Assembly (NCBI GenBank): GCA_037501455.1 | Contig: CM074859.1 | Span: forward strand, 21,085,001 to 21,149,000 | Reading direction: 5' to 3' | From: Lantana camara | Taxonomy: Eukaryota > Streptophyta > Magnoliopsida > Lamiales > Verbenaceae | Length of the DNA: 64,000 bases | Part shown: positions 48,109 through 59,260 of the stretch, piece by piece | How positions within the stretch are numbered: position 1 is the stretch's first letter | Layout: each line of letters starts with the position of its first letter | Program-made: the position numbers and the translations under genes | Notes under the pieces: model-generated | What the model saw: only the letters and a program-made list of their open reading frames with translations | Told to the model about the DNA's origin: nothing | Databases searched by the model: none

Positions 48109-48920
48109 TGATGGGGTCGAAATACGATCGTCCCACGTTAAGACACGTGGCATCACCGAGATGATGACATCTGTCTCCCCAAGGCTGCACCATCAGCACA
48201 CGAGCGCTAAGCGCCACGAGCGCAATCCTTCTTCTGGAGTTAAGCCCAACGAGCGCTGTCACTCCAACGAGCGTCATACATACTAAAGGATCGGTACGCC
48301 CACGTGCCAAGGGAGCCCTCTTCGAGCGTCACACTCCCTCAGAGTGGCCTTCCCTCTCGGCTCGTCATTTGAACTGAAGCCTTCGTTCCCCTCCGCGGAT
48401 GCCTTGGCTTCCAGTACTCCAGGTTGACACGAGCGCGCTCTCAAGCCCTCGTTACCAACCGCCCACATGGCTCTCTGACACAACGTACATGCCCGCGCCC
48501 CTGCCACTGTTGCCAGCACTAACTTTTGGCCGCTTTTGCAGAAGATTCCTCCTAGGTTTCTCTCTCACAGCGCCATGTGTTAGGGCAACATTCGGCCAGG
48601 ACCACTTGAGGCAAATGACCAAAGGGCCCTTGACCCTCAACTATAAATAGCTAAGGTCATCTTCTACACAGGCAAGCTTTCTTCACTTCTGCAACTGTGA
48701 CTGAACTTACATTTCTTCATACACTAAACTGACTTGAGCGTCGGAGAGCCAAACTGGGTATCACCCCCAGTTCCCCCAGCTTGGCCTTCTGACTTTTCTT
48801 GTGCTTGTCCCAACAGGTTGAACCCCTTTCTCTTTTTCCGGCGAAGCTCCGGTGGTTTCCTCCACAAAATACAAATCGTAAAGTGATCGGATTCGGATCA
48901 ACCCATTCCTGAACCCATCA
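48109..48920 (+). repeat. Gypsy 3' LTR (812 bp)
   Basis: Same length as the 5' LTR. The differences I found by eye are one C-to-T within a CACGTG word and three T/C differences near the 3' end. About 99.5% identity implies a young insertion. Confidence 0.96.
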
Positions 48921-48925
48921 ACATT
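48921..48925. repeat. Target-site duplication ACATT (right)
   Basis: Repeat of 38118-38122. With the element removed, the host sequence reads continuously as AT-rich intergenic DNA. Confidence 0.95.
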
Positions 48926-49223
48926 ATTTTACCAAATGGTATAAACAACTAAGGAATAATCGATATCATATATCACTTTAATATACTATTTGACTTATGA
49001 CAAATAATACTCATAAATTAAATTATACATATTTTTTAATATAAAGATAAACAAGAAAACGAAAAAAATACTCAAAGAAAAATACTTGCGTTGAGTCCTG
49101 AGCTGACTACAATCTACAATTTTTATATATTTTTTGGTGGGGTGCTCCAGGCCCATGAAGTAGTGCAACGCAAGGGCGACGTGGACGGCCCAGATAGCTA
49201 GCTACCTTAATGGGCCTTCTACC
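48926..49223. other. Intergenic sequence between gypsy element and MULE
   Basis: No gene recognised. It contains a TACAATCTACAATTTTT segment that resembles the TACAATCTACTTTTT in the 70-bp repeats flanking the MULE. Confidence 0.4.
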
Positions 49224-49293
49224 TCAATTTTTTTTTTTAATATTGTGTGGGCCAATGGCCCACGTATCAGATATAATCTACTTTTTTTTTTGG
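49224..49293. repeat. 70-bp direct repeat flanking the MULE (left)
   Basis: It runs from TCAATTTTTTTTTTTAATAT through the palindromic GGGCCAATGGCCC to a T run and GG. It is repeated at 58501-58571 with one substitution and one base of length difference in the T run. Confidence 0.9.
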
Positions 49294-49887
49294 GATTGTC
49301 TTTGTTATCTCCCCAAGGTTTGTTAAAATGTTAATTCACTCCCTCATTTTTAGCTCATCCCTACTAACTCCCCAAATGAAAGTTTGAATTTTTATTTGCT
49401 CCCTAATGGCCTTAATTGAGTGATTAACCCCTAATAACTTAATTGAGTGATTAACCATTAATAATATTACCCACCTTTATTACTATTATTATTGTTATTG
49501 TATATTTCAACATCAACCATCGGAAAAAAATGAAAAGGGGATCGGTGCAGCGCTGAGGAAGAAAGTGTTCTACCGCCGGCGCCGATTTGAAGACGTTCCC
49601 GGTGGGTTTCCGGCGACGACTCCATCTTGCCTAGCGTACCACCCTCTCCCGTAATTTCTCTGCACATTTAGAAGATGCCATCTCTCTCGCCGTTCCTGTC
49701 GATGCAATTTACTGTAATCGGCTCCGACGACCTTCGCCGACGAAATGTAGGACTGATTATTGACTCCCCTCTTTGCTAATCTCAGGCAATTTCTGAATTA
49801 ATTGTTGCCTCTGAGTTAATTCTTTCCTTTCACCATTTTTTAGCTCAGTTTGCTGAATTAATTGTTGCCTCTGTTTCGGCATTAGAC

Positions 49888-52447
49888 ATGGGTAGCCCAC
49901 ATGAAGTTGGTGAATGTAACACACCTGTGCGGCTTCTTGGTGGTATTCGTTATAATCACAAAATGCAGGTAATCTCAATTAGGGTCGACTTTAATTTGAC
50001 GACTTTGAAGCCAATTGTATGTGGTTGTTGGCCTGAGGTAAACATGAATGAATTAAGATTGACCTACACTGCGCCTCATGCTAAGGATCATGAAGTTAGG
50101 TTATTGAGTGATGAAGATGTCTATAACATGATTGATCTACATAAAACGTTCAATTTGACATATGTTGATATTAAGGCCACTGATAGGGATGATTAAACCG
50201 AGCATATGGGATCGACTGAGTTCAGGTACTTTGTGTTTTGCTACAATGATGAAACTAACATGTTGTATTTTGCTACAATGATGAAACTGACCCGTTGTAT
50301 TTCGCCTCATTGTTTTGTTCGGTAGCCTTGTTAGGTACCGAGGAGAAGATGCGAGAACGTCACTTACACCCCAATCTGAGGCTATGGCTTCTAATTCCCG
50401 AGATTCGTGGAGTATGTGCATAACCGGGGTAGGCCAAGGTTTCAGCGATGCGGGTGAGTTTCGGACAAAACTGAAAAATTACTCTGTGGCTATCCATCGT
50501 TCATTCAAGTATGTTAAAAACGATAGTTCGAAGATCATAGCGGTGTGTCTCGATAGGAATTGTAAATGGCGTATCTATGCATCCTATGGCAAGAAAGACT
50601 TAAAATTTGCAATAAGAAAATGTTGCTTGCAGCACACGTGTCGAGAGGGTATTCTGATGTCGAAGGGTCATCCTAGAGCTGATGCTAACTGGATTGCGAA
50701 CCTTGTGAAAGATAAGGTTAGAACTTGTCCCAAGTATTCTCCGAAAGAAATGAAAGACGATTTAGAAAGGGATTATGGTGTTGAAATCCCTTACAAACGG
50801 GTGTGGAAGGGTAAAGAAATAGCTATGTATGATATCCATGGGTATGATGGTGCATCGTATGATCGAGTGAGATGGTATTGTGATGCCGTTAAACAAACAA
50901 ATCCGGGGAGTTTTGCTGATTATGAGGTGGATAATAGCAAAAAATTCACGAGGCTGTTTCTTTGCTTTCATGCATGTCTGGTTGGTTTTCTTAGAGGTTG
51001 CCGGAAGTTGATTTTTCTGGATGGAACTCACATCAAGAATAACTTCAAAGGCTGTCTCTTGTCTGCCGTATCGAAGGACGACAATGATGGTTTTTTCACC
51101 CTCGCATATGCGGTTGTAAACGCTGAAAACGATGCCAATTGGGAATGGTTTTGTAGGAAATTGCATGAAGCATTAGCGAGTCAGACACGAGGCATAATCA
51201 GTTTTAGATCGTATACATTTTTCTCGGACAGACATTCTGGTCTACGGAAGGCCATCCCAATAGTTTTTCCTGGCAGCCACCATGCGTATTGTCTACGGCA
51301 TTTGGTTGATAATTTTCGGACTCAGGTAAGAAACATCATACTTATTTGATTTACTTATTTGTTAACATGAAGTATTTAATTCAGAACATGAACTTGTGTT
51401 TGTTGTATTGACTTGTTTTTTAATTAAGAAACATGAACTTTTCCAGAAATTATACGAGATATGGCCAATTAGATGCGGCATTTGGCCATTTATGTACGAA
51501 CATATTGATAAGTGTATACGAGATTGTTTTCCAAAAATCTCAAACTTTATGTAGTATTTATTCTGTCCTATGTAATCCTTTTTTTTTGTTTTTTTTGTTT
51601 TTTTTTGCAGATTCTCAGATTCTATCCTTACAAGAACAAAAAACATTGGGAATCTATGTTCCAAAATGCCGCGTACACTACCTCGTTCAATGACTACCAG
51701 AAATATGTGGCTGAGATTGTGAAAGCTATGCCTCGTGCAGAAGACTTCATCCTGCAATCAGAGCCACAGAATTGGGCGAACTCTCTCTTTTCGGGCGAAC
51801 GATTTGGTGTCATAAATAACAACGTTGCGGAGTCTTGGAACGCCTGGGTGACTAATGCAAGGGTTCTACCTATGTTAGGTATGGTTGATCAGATACGCGT
51901 ACAAATAATGACCATGATGAAGGATAGGCGCGATCTTGGAGAAACATACAACATTGAACTTCTATGTCCTGAACCAGAAGGGATACTGAGGCAGAATTAT
52001 ATTGAGGGTCGCAAACTGACCTTAAAGCGTGCAAGCCCGTTTCTGTTTGAAGTTACCGAGGGTAAGTCAACTTATGCCGTGGATTTGGAAACAAGAACAT
52101 GTACTTGTAAGCAGTGGCAGATATTCAGAATAGCTTGTAGGCATGCTTGTGCTTGTATTGAGGACAAAGGATTTTCGTTATATGAATTCTGCGACGAAGC
52201 GTATTCTGTTGCGACATTTAGAGAAGCGTACAGGTTGCCTATCTACCCCATACCAACAGGTGGAGAGATGGTTTTGGTTAAAAACGAACAGGATCAATTT
52301 GTTTATCCACCCGAAGTGAGAGTTCAACCCGGACGTAGGAGACAAAAAAGAATACCATCTCAGGTTGTCAAAAGAGCAATTACATGTTCATGGTGCAAGC
52401 GAAAGGGTTACAATCGCCGTGGTTGCAAAGAGACCCTTGATTCTTAG
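49888..52447 (+). CDS. MuDR-family transposase, three exons, one in-frame stop
   Basis: Exons: 49888-50225, 50326-51325 and 51611-52447. Introns have GT-AG ends (CAG|GTAC...GGTAG; CAG|GTAAGA...TTTGCAG). The exons join in one phase. Exon 1 encodes a PB1-like N-terminal domain (LLGGIRYNHKMQ ... LLSDEDVYNMI) but holds a TAA at 50194-50196. Translation from the ATG at 50206 would give 618 aa without that domain. The rest is complete: MuDR DNA-binding region (FRTKLKNYSVAIHRSF, CKWRIYAS, CLQHTC) and DDE residues Asp (FLDGTH, 51020), Asp (FFSDRHSG, 51227) and Glu (NNVAESWN, 51830). A SWIM zinc finger (CTCKQW ... CRHACAC) and a CCHC-like tail (CSWCKRKG) close it. It binds the terminal repeats and catalyses cut-and-paste movement. 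The stop makes its present activity uncertain. Confidence 0.88.
51326..51610 (+). repeat. Transposase intron 2 with one minisatellite monomer
   Basis: The intron carries about 150 bp (51385-51540) that closely matches the sequence after the transposase stop. This covers the TTTGTTGTATTGACTTGTTTTT lead and one copy of the ~83-bp monomer (CAGAAATTATACGAGATATG). The remainder is a T-rich tract before the acceptor. Confidence 0.8.
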
Positions 52448-54690
52448 TTTGTTGAAATTCATTCTTAGTTTTTCTTTCAGTTGTGGAGACTTGTGTTTGA
52501 TGTATTGACTTTTGTTTGTTGTGGTGACTTGTGTTTGTTGTATTGACTTGTTTTTCAATAAGTTTGTACGCGGAACTTTTCCAGAAATTATACGAGATAT
52601 GGCCAATTAGATGCGGCATTCGGCCATTTATGTACGAACATATTCATAAGTGTGTACGAGATTGTTTTCCAGAAATTATACAAGATATGACAAATTAGAT
52701 GCATGTACCAACATATTGATAAGTGTATCTCATATAATTTTCAGAAATTATATGAGATATGACGAATTAGATGCGGCATTCGGCCATTTATGTACCAACA
52801 TATTCATAAGTGTGTACGCGGAACTTTTCCAGAAATTATACGAGATATGGCCAATTAGATGCGGCATTCGGCCATTTATGAACGAACATATTCATAAGTG
52901 TGTACGAGATTGTTTTCCAGAAATTATACAAGATATGACAAATTAGATGCATGTACCAACATATTGATAAGTGTATCTCATATAATTTCCAGAAATTATA
53001 TGAGATATGACGAATTAGATGCGGCATTCGGCCATTTATGTACCAACATATTCATAAGTGTGTACGCGGAACTTTTCCAGAAATTATACGAGATATGGCC
53101 AATTAGATGCGGCATTCGGCCATTTATGAACGAACATATTCATAAGTGTGTACGAGATTGTTTTCCAGAAATTATACAAGATATGACAAATTAGATGCAT
53201 GTACCAACATATTGATAAGTGTATACGAGATTGTTTTCCAGAAATTATACGAGATATGGCCGATTAGATGCGGCATTCGGCCATTTATGTACGAACATGT
53301 TGATAAGTGTGTACGCGAGATTGTCTTCCACAAATTATACGAGATATGGCCAATTAGATGCGGGATTAGGCCATTTATGTACGCACGTGTTCATAAGTTT
53401 ATACGAGATTTTCTTCCACAGATTACACGAGATATGGCCAATTAGATGCGGCATTAGGCCATTTATGTACGAACATGTTGATAAGTGTGTACGAGATTGT
53501 TTTCCAAAAATTATACAAGATATGACAAATTAGATGCGGGAACGAACATATTGATAAGTGTATACGAGATTGTTTTCTAGAAATTATACGAGATATGGCC
53601 GATTAGATGCGCATTCGGCCATTTATGTACGAACATGTATAGAAGTGTGTACGCGGAACTTTTCCAGAAATTATACGGGATATGGCCAATTAGATGCGGG
53701 ATTAGGCCATTTATGTACGCACATGTTCATAACTTTATACGAGATTGTCTTTCACAGATTATACGAGATATGGCCAATTAGATGCGGGATTCGGCCATTT
53801 ATGTACGAACATGTTCATAAGTGTGTACGAGATGAAGAAAGATGTGTCATCGCAGCAAAGGATACGTACAATTACTGAATTAGTACGAATGGTATGCCGT
53901 GTGATACTATAATGCATTATTATGTGCTATACGTACTAAATGAGATTCTTTAATTAAAGCGTTTGGGACATCGCACCAAGTGATACATACTAGAGTAACA
54001 TATATGTGGTGGTGCCATGTAGCAATTGAGACACAAATGCTATTATGGGATCTTATATTACATGCAATGTAATTATGTCACCTTGTTCTACCAACAATAA
54101 CCACTTGTACGACTAAAAGTTGTGTAATTCAGGCTTACGGGGGGTTGATAGAAGTGTGTACGCGGAACTTTTCCAGAAATTATACGGGATATGGCCAATT
54201 AGATGCGGGATTAGGCCATTTATGTACGCACATGTTCATAATTTTATACGAGATTGTCTTTCACAGATTATACGAGATATGGCCAATTAGATGCGGGATT
54301 CGGCCATTTATGTACGAACATGTTCATAAGTGTGTACGAGATGAAGAAAGATGTGTCATCGCAGCAAAGGATACGTACAATTACTGAATTAGTACGAATG
54401 GTATGCCGTGTGATACTATAATGCATTATTATGTGCTATACGTACTAAATGAGATTTTTTTCCAGAAATTATACGAGATATGGCCGATTAGATGCGGCAT
54501 TCGGCCATTTATGTACGAACATATTCATAAGTTCGTACGAGATTGTCTTCCAGAAATTACACGTGATATGGCCAATTAGATGCGACATTCGGCCATCTAT
54601 GTACCAACATATTCACAAGTGTATACGGGATGAACAAAGATGTGTCATCGCAGCAAAGGATATGTATAATTACTGAATTAGTACGAATGG
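52448..54690 (+). repeat. Minisatellite array, ~83-bp monomer with higher-order units
   Basis: About 19 monomers contain AAATTATACGAGATATGGCC, GATGCGGCATTCGGCC and TTTATGTACGAACATATT. A three-monomer higher-order unit of 248 bp repeats at 52650, 52898 and 53146. A larger block of about 305 bp, including non-repeat sequence with TGTGATACTATAATGCATTA, occurs at 53641 and 54150, and in part near 54600. Open frames of 75-106 codons across it are repetitive and in register with the monomer; I do not treat them as genes. Confidence 0.92.
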
Positions 54691-54858
54691 TACGCCTTGT
54701 GATACTAAAATGAATTAATATGTGCATCAGGCTACAAAATGTTCAAGGGCCAACACTAAAAAATTACGGCCCGTCACAACAACATAACGGAAAAACCAAC
54801 AAAAAAAAAAAAAAAAACAGAAATTATCCAGAAATTAAGCAAATGTTTCCTACACAAA

Positions 54859-57615
54859 TCAACATAACATCTTTGCTTCACTCAATATCGTAGCAGCCAG
54901 ATGAGCCCGGTAATACGGCATCTTCACATTCGGCATCTCCCTCCAAAACGTAGGATCATCCCTAGAAAAGCATTCGGCAAACAGGCAGAAAAAGGCACCG
55001 CAATCAAGGCTGCCGGGATCTTGCTGGGGACAGACCTGACCTTGAACGTCATCACTCGGGATCTCATAATTGTGCACATTAAACAGGTATATTCGGATGA
55101 ACTTTGCCCATGTTTTCGCCTGCCCAGTTGCCACCGCAGATAACATTGAGTTTAAACGTGTGAATACCTTCCTTTCAGTGTCCAGGACCACCATATGCCA
55201 ATGAAATTTCGTATTTATCGGGAAGATGATGTAACGGTGTCCTGACAACACATCGAGATTCAAACGATCAAGATACATACGCACACTCCCCATGACACCG
55301 ACTTGGAAGAATGCATCAAGCTCTCCCATATCCACACGATGCAATCTCTTCTTTGAACCCTTAATGAACTTTTGGCCGTGCAGGCCCTTCAATATCTCGG
55401 TTGTCGCGTGAGCTGACATCACCCAAATTTTTGTCGAATTCTTCCTGCTGTTCAGCATCTGAGCATAACACTCAAATACCTTTTGCATCATCTCGCAGCC
55501 CCAAAGTAGTCTGTAAATGTCAGAATTATGGACTTCCTCTTCAACCCCTCTGTAAACAACAACCACATCCTCCCCACCCGACTCACCCCGGATGAATCCA
55601 TCGATCAATTCGCGTTCTTCTGTAGTAAGATCCTTCCGTCCAGGGTAGTCTAACCTCCCAACATATTCAATGCAGTCATCCATAAGGGTTTTCACCTTCA
55701 CAACACAAGAATGTAAATTTTCAGATTGTAATATTATCATATAACTAACTGACATTGATTATAATTAACTGAAAATCTGATATATTACCTTCTTCTTAGT
55801 CTTCGGGACCGTGGACGACGGAGGTGTAACGAAGTCGGGGGATTTTCTTTTCTTTTTCCTATCAGCCCTCTCTCTGACATCAGTAACAATGGAGCTAGTG
55901 ACAATGGAGCTAGTGATAAGGGAGCTAACAGTATCATCAACTCTCTTCATTCTCCGCTCAGCACGTGAATTGTTCGAATCGGAACCACTGGCATAAATGG
56001 ACTCACAGTCATGATCCTCTTCAGCCTTCACTCCTTTATCCTCAATCAATATCGGCTCCGCAACATACTCTCCAGTCTCCAAAACACCTTCATCTTTGGT
56101 TTCTTTCTCCTCCACATCATTCTCCACCTCTTTCTCTTGCAAATCAGTTAATATAACAGCCGCATCTACCTGCTCCTCATTCTTCTCACTTTCCTCGACC
56201 TTTTTACTTTCCTTCTCTTCTGCAACCTCCCCATTGTTCTCAACATCTTGTTCAGGATCCACCCCCACCATCTCATTAACTGCAGCATTTTCAGGACTTT
56301 TATTATCCTGTTCCTCTTCAACATTTTCACCTATCAGCCCATCACTCTCACTCTCACTCTCAATGTCACTCCCTCGTTCACCCTCCTCCCCGACAGTCAG
56401 GTTATCCTCACCGTTTTCAGCAAGCCCCTCTCCATCTTCGTTGTCATTCTCCTCTGCCGAAATCTCCTCAGTTTCAGAATCTCCACCCTCTACATCCTCA
56501 ACACCCTTCTTTAACAATTTTCCCAACAACTTTAACTCTCTTCGTTGATTCGCAACAATTTCCCTCAGCAAAGATATAGTCCCCGATTCAATATTAGTGT
56601 TTGATGTGGGAGGTTGGAACAGTTGCAACTCCCTCGGCTGAGTTGCAACAATGTCCACAAGCTGCAGATGATAACCAAAAAAATTTGTTATTAATAATAG
56701 ACTCAGAATAGTAAAGTTAAAATGTTAAATGAATTACCTCAATCCTCTGAATGCCATTCAGTGCAACTTGGCCTCTTTCAAAGTTGCTGGGCAAATTGGA
56801 TTTTTGTGCTTGCCATCTAAAAAATCTCGGAAATACCCTCAGCGCGGTAGGACAGCCACGCGTAGGAAAATGTTCGTAAAACCAAGCCTATTTCATATTC
56901 ATAAAACATATTCAGTATTCAATTATTTAACAGAACTATACTTATAATAGAAAACAACATATACTATAGATCTTAATACCATGAAACCAGCCACGAAACC
57001 GTTGACGTAGGCTGTATTATTGTTCAGATAATGACTCATTGCTCCCACCAAAAACTTATAAACAGCCACACCCCAGGCATACTCTCCAATGCAAGACAGG
57101 TCATCCACATAGCAAAAGAGTCCTCTAGGAATAGTACCTGAGCTCTGAGGAAACAACAATATCGAGAATACAAATAGTACATACAGCCGGCAAAGATCTT
57201 CCACATCATCCTTGTCTGTACTCTGGACCAGCTCTTTCATCATTTCTGCAATTACTTCCTTCTTACACTTCGATGGATCGTTACCAAACAATTCTTCAAG
57301 TGTCGATGATGGCAGCTTCAGGTGTAAATCAACGCTCAAACCATAATGCCGCAACCCATTAACTATATAGAATTCGGTATCGATGAATGGAACATCGATA
57401 TCTTGCCCCACAACCACAGAACAGGTTTGCACGTCGAATCGGGATATCAAGAGCTTCAGTCTGGAATGGGATGCATATGCAAACGGCATGTCCAAGAAAC
57501 ATCCAAATGGTAATCTAGAAATGGCTTCATGGTGTACGGGCCTCATTAAAACCCGAAGATTTTCCATTTCTTTGCAGAATGCCACGGGGGAACAACCGGT
57601 TTGAAAGCGGTCCAT
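54859..57615 (-). CDS. MULE-borne ULP1-like (C48) protease fusion protein, four exons, 831 aa
   Basis: Exons: 57615-56980, 56887-56738, 56661-55789 and 55695-54859. All introns are GT-AG and all junctions are phase 0, giving 831 codons without a stop. Exons 1-2 form a DUF1985/plant-mobile-like N-terminal region (GLRHYGLSVDL, GEYAWGVAVYKFL, then AWFYEHFP and FFRWQAQKS). Exon 3 is a 291-residue, very acidic Glu/Asp-rich linker with a Lys-rich end. Exon 4 is the C48 domain: His in KFHWHMVVLD (residue ~718), Gln in PQQDPGS (~778) and Cys in LDCGAFF (~785). Asn (LNSM, ~735) stands where Asp is usual. C48 proteases process SUMO or related modifiers. A role for the protein in transposition is unproven. 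An upstream 5' UTR exon is likely (donor GAG|GTAATT near 58035). Confidence 0.83.
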
Positions 57616-58319
57616 TGCTGCCAAATATAACAAAACACAGTTCATAACAATGTAGGACATTCAATTTCAAACAAACAACTAATAAGCAATTGCATTCATG
57701 GGAGAAGGAACCTTCACAGAATTCAGGGCATTTCAAATAATTCATCTAAAGGACAATTCCATGTACAAAATTGGTATAACAAGATGCCTAAATTCTGGAA
57801 TATCATATGAAGCACAATGTGGGGACGAAAAGCTAAGGCTTTTATATTCAACCAACATACATCCAATTTTTCAGCATTTCTGTTCAATCAAGGCCCAAAT
57901 ACAGCAGGGCATTCAAATTATATGAAAACCCAACCTTCTTCCTGAACCAAAATTACCTAATACTTAACCTAATGCGCTCAATTTCGTATTGGAGAAAACT
58001 GAAGAAAACGCCCAAAATTTTGGCAGAAATTACCTCAGTTTTCGTGGTCCTCGCCCTCGTCGTCGCTTCAAAACTTTCTTTCTATATTTCAGACCTCAAT
58101 GCCGGCGAGTGGCAACCCTACTGCGGCAAAATTGTGTCCGACAAAAAACCTCCTTCAACTGCTGAGTCCGGCCACAAGCCTCCTGCAACAAACCCTACCC
58201 CGGCCACCAATGTCGACTATTTCGCTCCAATGTCACTTACCGTCCGGTCGCCGCGAAATGCAGAGTGTGCCGCCGGTTATTGGGAATCGCCGGTTATTTG
58301 GAGCTTGGGGGGTTTTCAT
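57616..58319 (-). promoter_or_regulatory. Probable 5' UTR and promoter region of the ULP1-like gene
   Basis: A GC-richer patch at 58060-58300 with a possible minus-strand donor near 58035 (AACTGAG|GTAATT) and an acceptor (TTGGCAG) just before the start Met at 57615. The mirror position at the left end (49540-49740), ahead of the transposase, is similarly GC-rich. No TATA box was placed with confidence. Confidence 0.4.
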
Positions 58320-58500
58320 TTAATTAAGGAAGCAAAGTGTTTATGAGGAAAATTAATAGGGTTGAAGGGCATCTTCGTAAATTCAGCCAAAATAGGGAGT
58401 AAAGGGAGATTTTTAAAGTATATTGGGGAGTTAGTGGGGAGAGAATACAAATGGGGGAGTTGAAGGAAATTGAACCAATGTTTGGGGGAGTTGAAGGGAA

Positions 58501-58571
58501 TCAATTTTTTTTTTTAATATTGTGTGGGCCAATGGCCCACGTATCAGATACAATCTACTTTTTTTTTTTGG
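58501..58571. repeat. 70-bp direct repeat flanking the MULE (right)
   Basis: Near-identical to 49224-49293: one T/C difference and 11 rather than 10 T residues near its end. It begins exactly where the terminal repeat ends. Confidence 0.9.
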
Positions 58572-59260
58572 TGGGAAGATACAATCTACATGAACACGTG
58601 TTAACGTGGTTAACAAATTAATTTCATCATGAATTAATTGATCATCCTAAAGTATTGGGTTTTTGGAATTTTATGATTCGAATTATAAAATATTTTAATT
58701 TGCAACCTCAATTATTATTTTGTAACTAAGTACAATTTACTATTATTTTGTAACAAAGTACAATTTAATTCCACTTATCATGTGACATGATAAGAAATTT
58801 TGTGTATGTGTCATACTATTTTATATACATTTTTTTAATTGACCAACTTTCCATATATAGCAGTTAATGAATATAAACTTTGAGGGATAACATTTTCATT
58901 TCTTTTGTTTAATAGTATGAAAAAGTTTAACATTAAAATAATAAAATATTTCGGAAATTGGCATCTTCCCAATTTTTTATGTACAACAGTTAACGAGTAC
59001 AAATATTTCGGGTTGATTTTAGGCCACCAGAATTGAAAGCCCACGCTAAAATGGATATTTTAATGGAGAAAGGACATCTCTGGAGATGGGTCAAGTTTAT
59101 TGGGCTGACAAGGCCATTAGAGATGGAATTATTGTTCAATCTGGATGAGAGAAGCAACGGCCCAATAGAGCATTACAACATATTACGCCAAAATGCCAAA
59201 AGAATTACACGGTATTTTTATTAAATATAATATTTATTTATGTTTATCCAAAATACCTAA
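58572..59260. other. Intergenic sequence
   Basis: No supported gene. The open frame at 59033-59224 has no recognisable domain. Confidence 0.4.

Larger units (their letters stand above)
38123..48920 (+). mobile_element. Ty3-gypsy LTR retrotransposon (Tat/Retand-like), 10.8 kb, RT deleted
   Basis: Complete ends: two 812-bp LTRs starting TGATGGGG and ending CCCATCA, an ACATT target-site duplication, a primer-binding site directly after the left LTR and a GGGGGGCAAAA polypurine tract directly before the right LTR. The internal order is gag, protease, RNase H, integrase, tandem repeats, then a three-exon antisense gene. The reverse transcriptase domain is missing. The long 3' region, antisense extra ORF and tandem repeats are known traits of the Tat lineage. 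The LTRs differ at only about four sites, so insertion was recent, and movement must have been helped in trans. Confidence 0.92.
49294..58500 (+). mobile_element. KAONASHI-type Mutator-like element with transposase and ULP1-like gene, 9.2 kb
   Basis: The ends are diverged inverted repeats rich in ACTCCCCAAA words. The left end reads GATTGTCTTTGTTATCTCCCC; the right end, read inward, starts GATTCCCTTCAACTCCCCC. Both continue for about 110 bp with shared CTAACTCCCCAA and TACTCCCT/TGCTCCCT segments. Inside are two convergent genes. A MuDR-type transposase (plus strand) occupies the left half and a four-exon gene ending in a C48 (ULP1-like) protease domain (minus strand) the right half. A large minisatellite separates them. 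MULEs carrying ULP-like genes are known as KAONASHI elements in Arabidopsis and other plants. One stop codon is the only clear defect seen. Confidence 0.85.

Noticed and set aside
52650..54676. Series of 75-106-codon plus-strand open frames with similar proteins
   Set aside because: They are the minisatellite monomer read in frame. The peptides repeat with the 83-bp period and change frame freely.
51433..54690. CRISPR-like regularly spaced repeats
   Set aside because: There are no unique spacers. The units are contiguous diverged monomers in a plant transposon.
55811..56548. Ser-rich plus-strand open frames opposite the acidic linker exon
   Set aside because: They are the complement of the Glu/Asp-rich exon (GAA/GAG read as TTC/CTC) and carry no motif.
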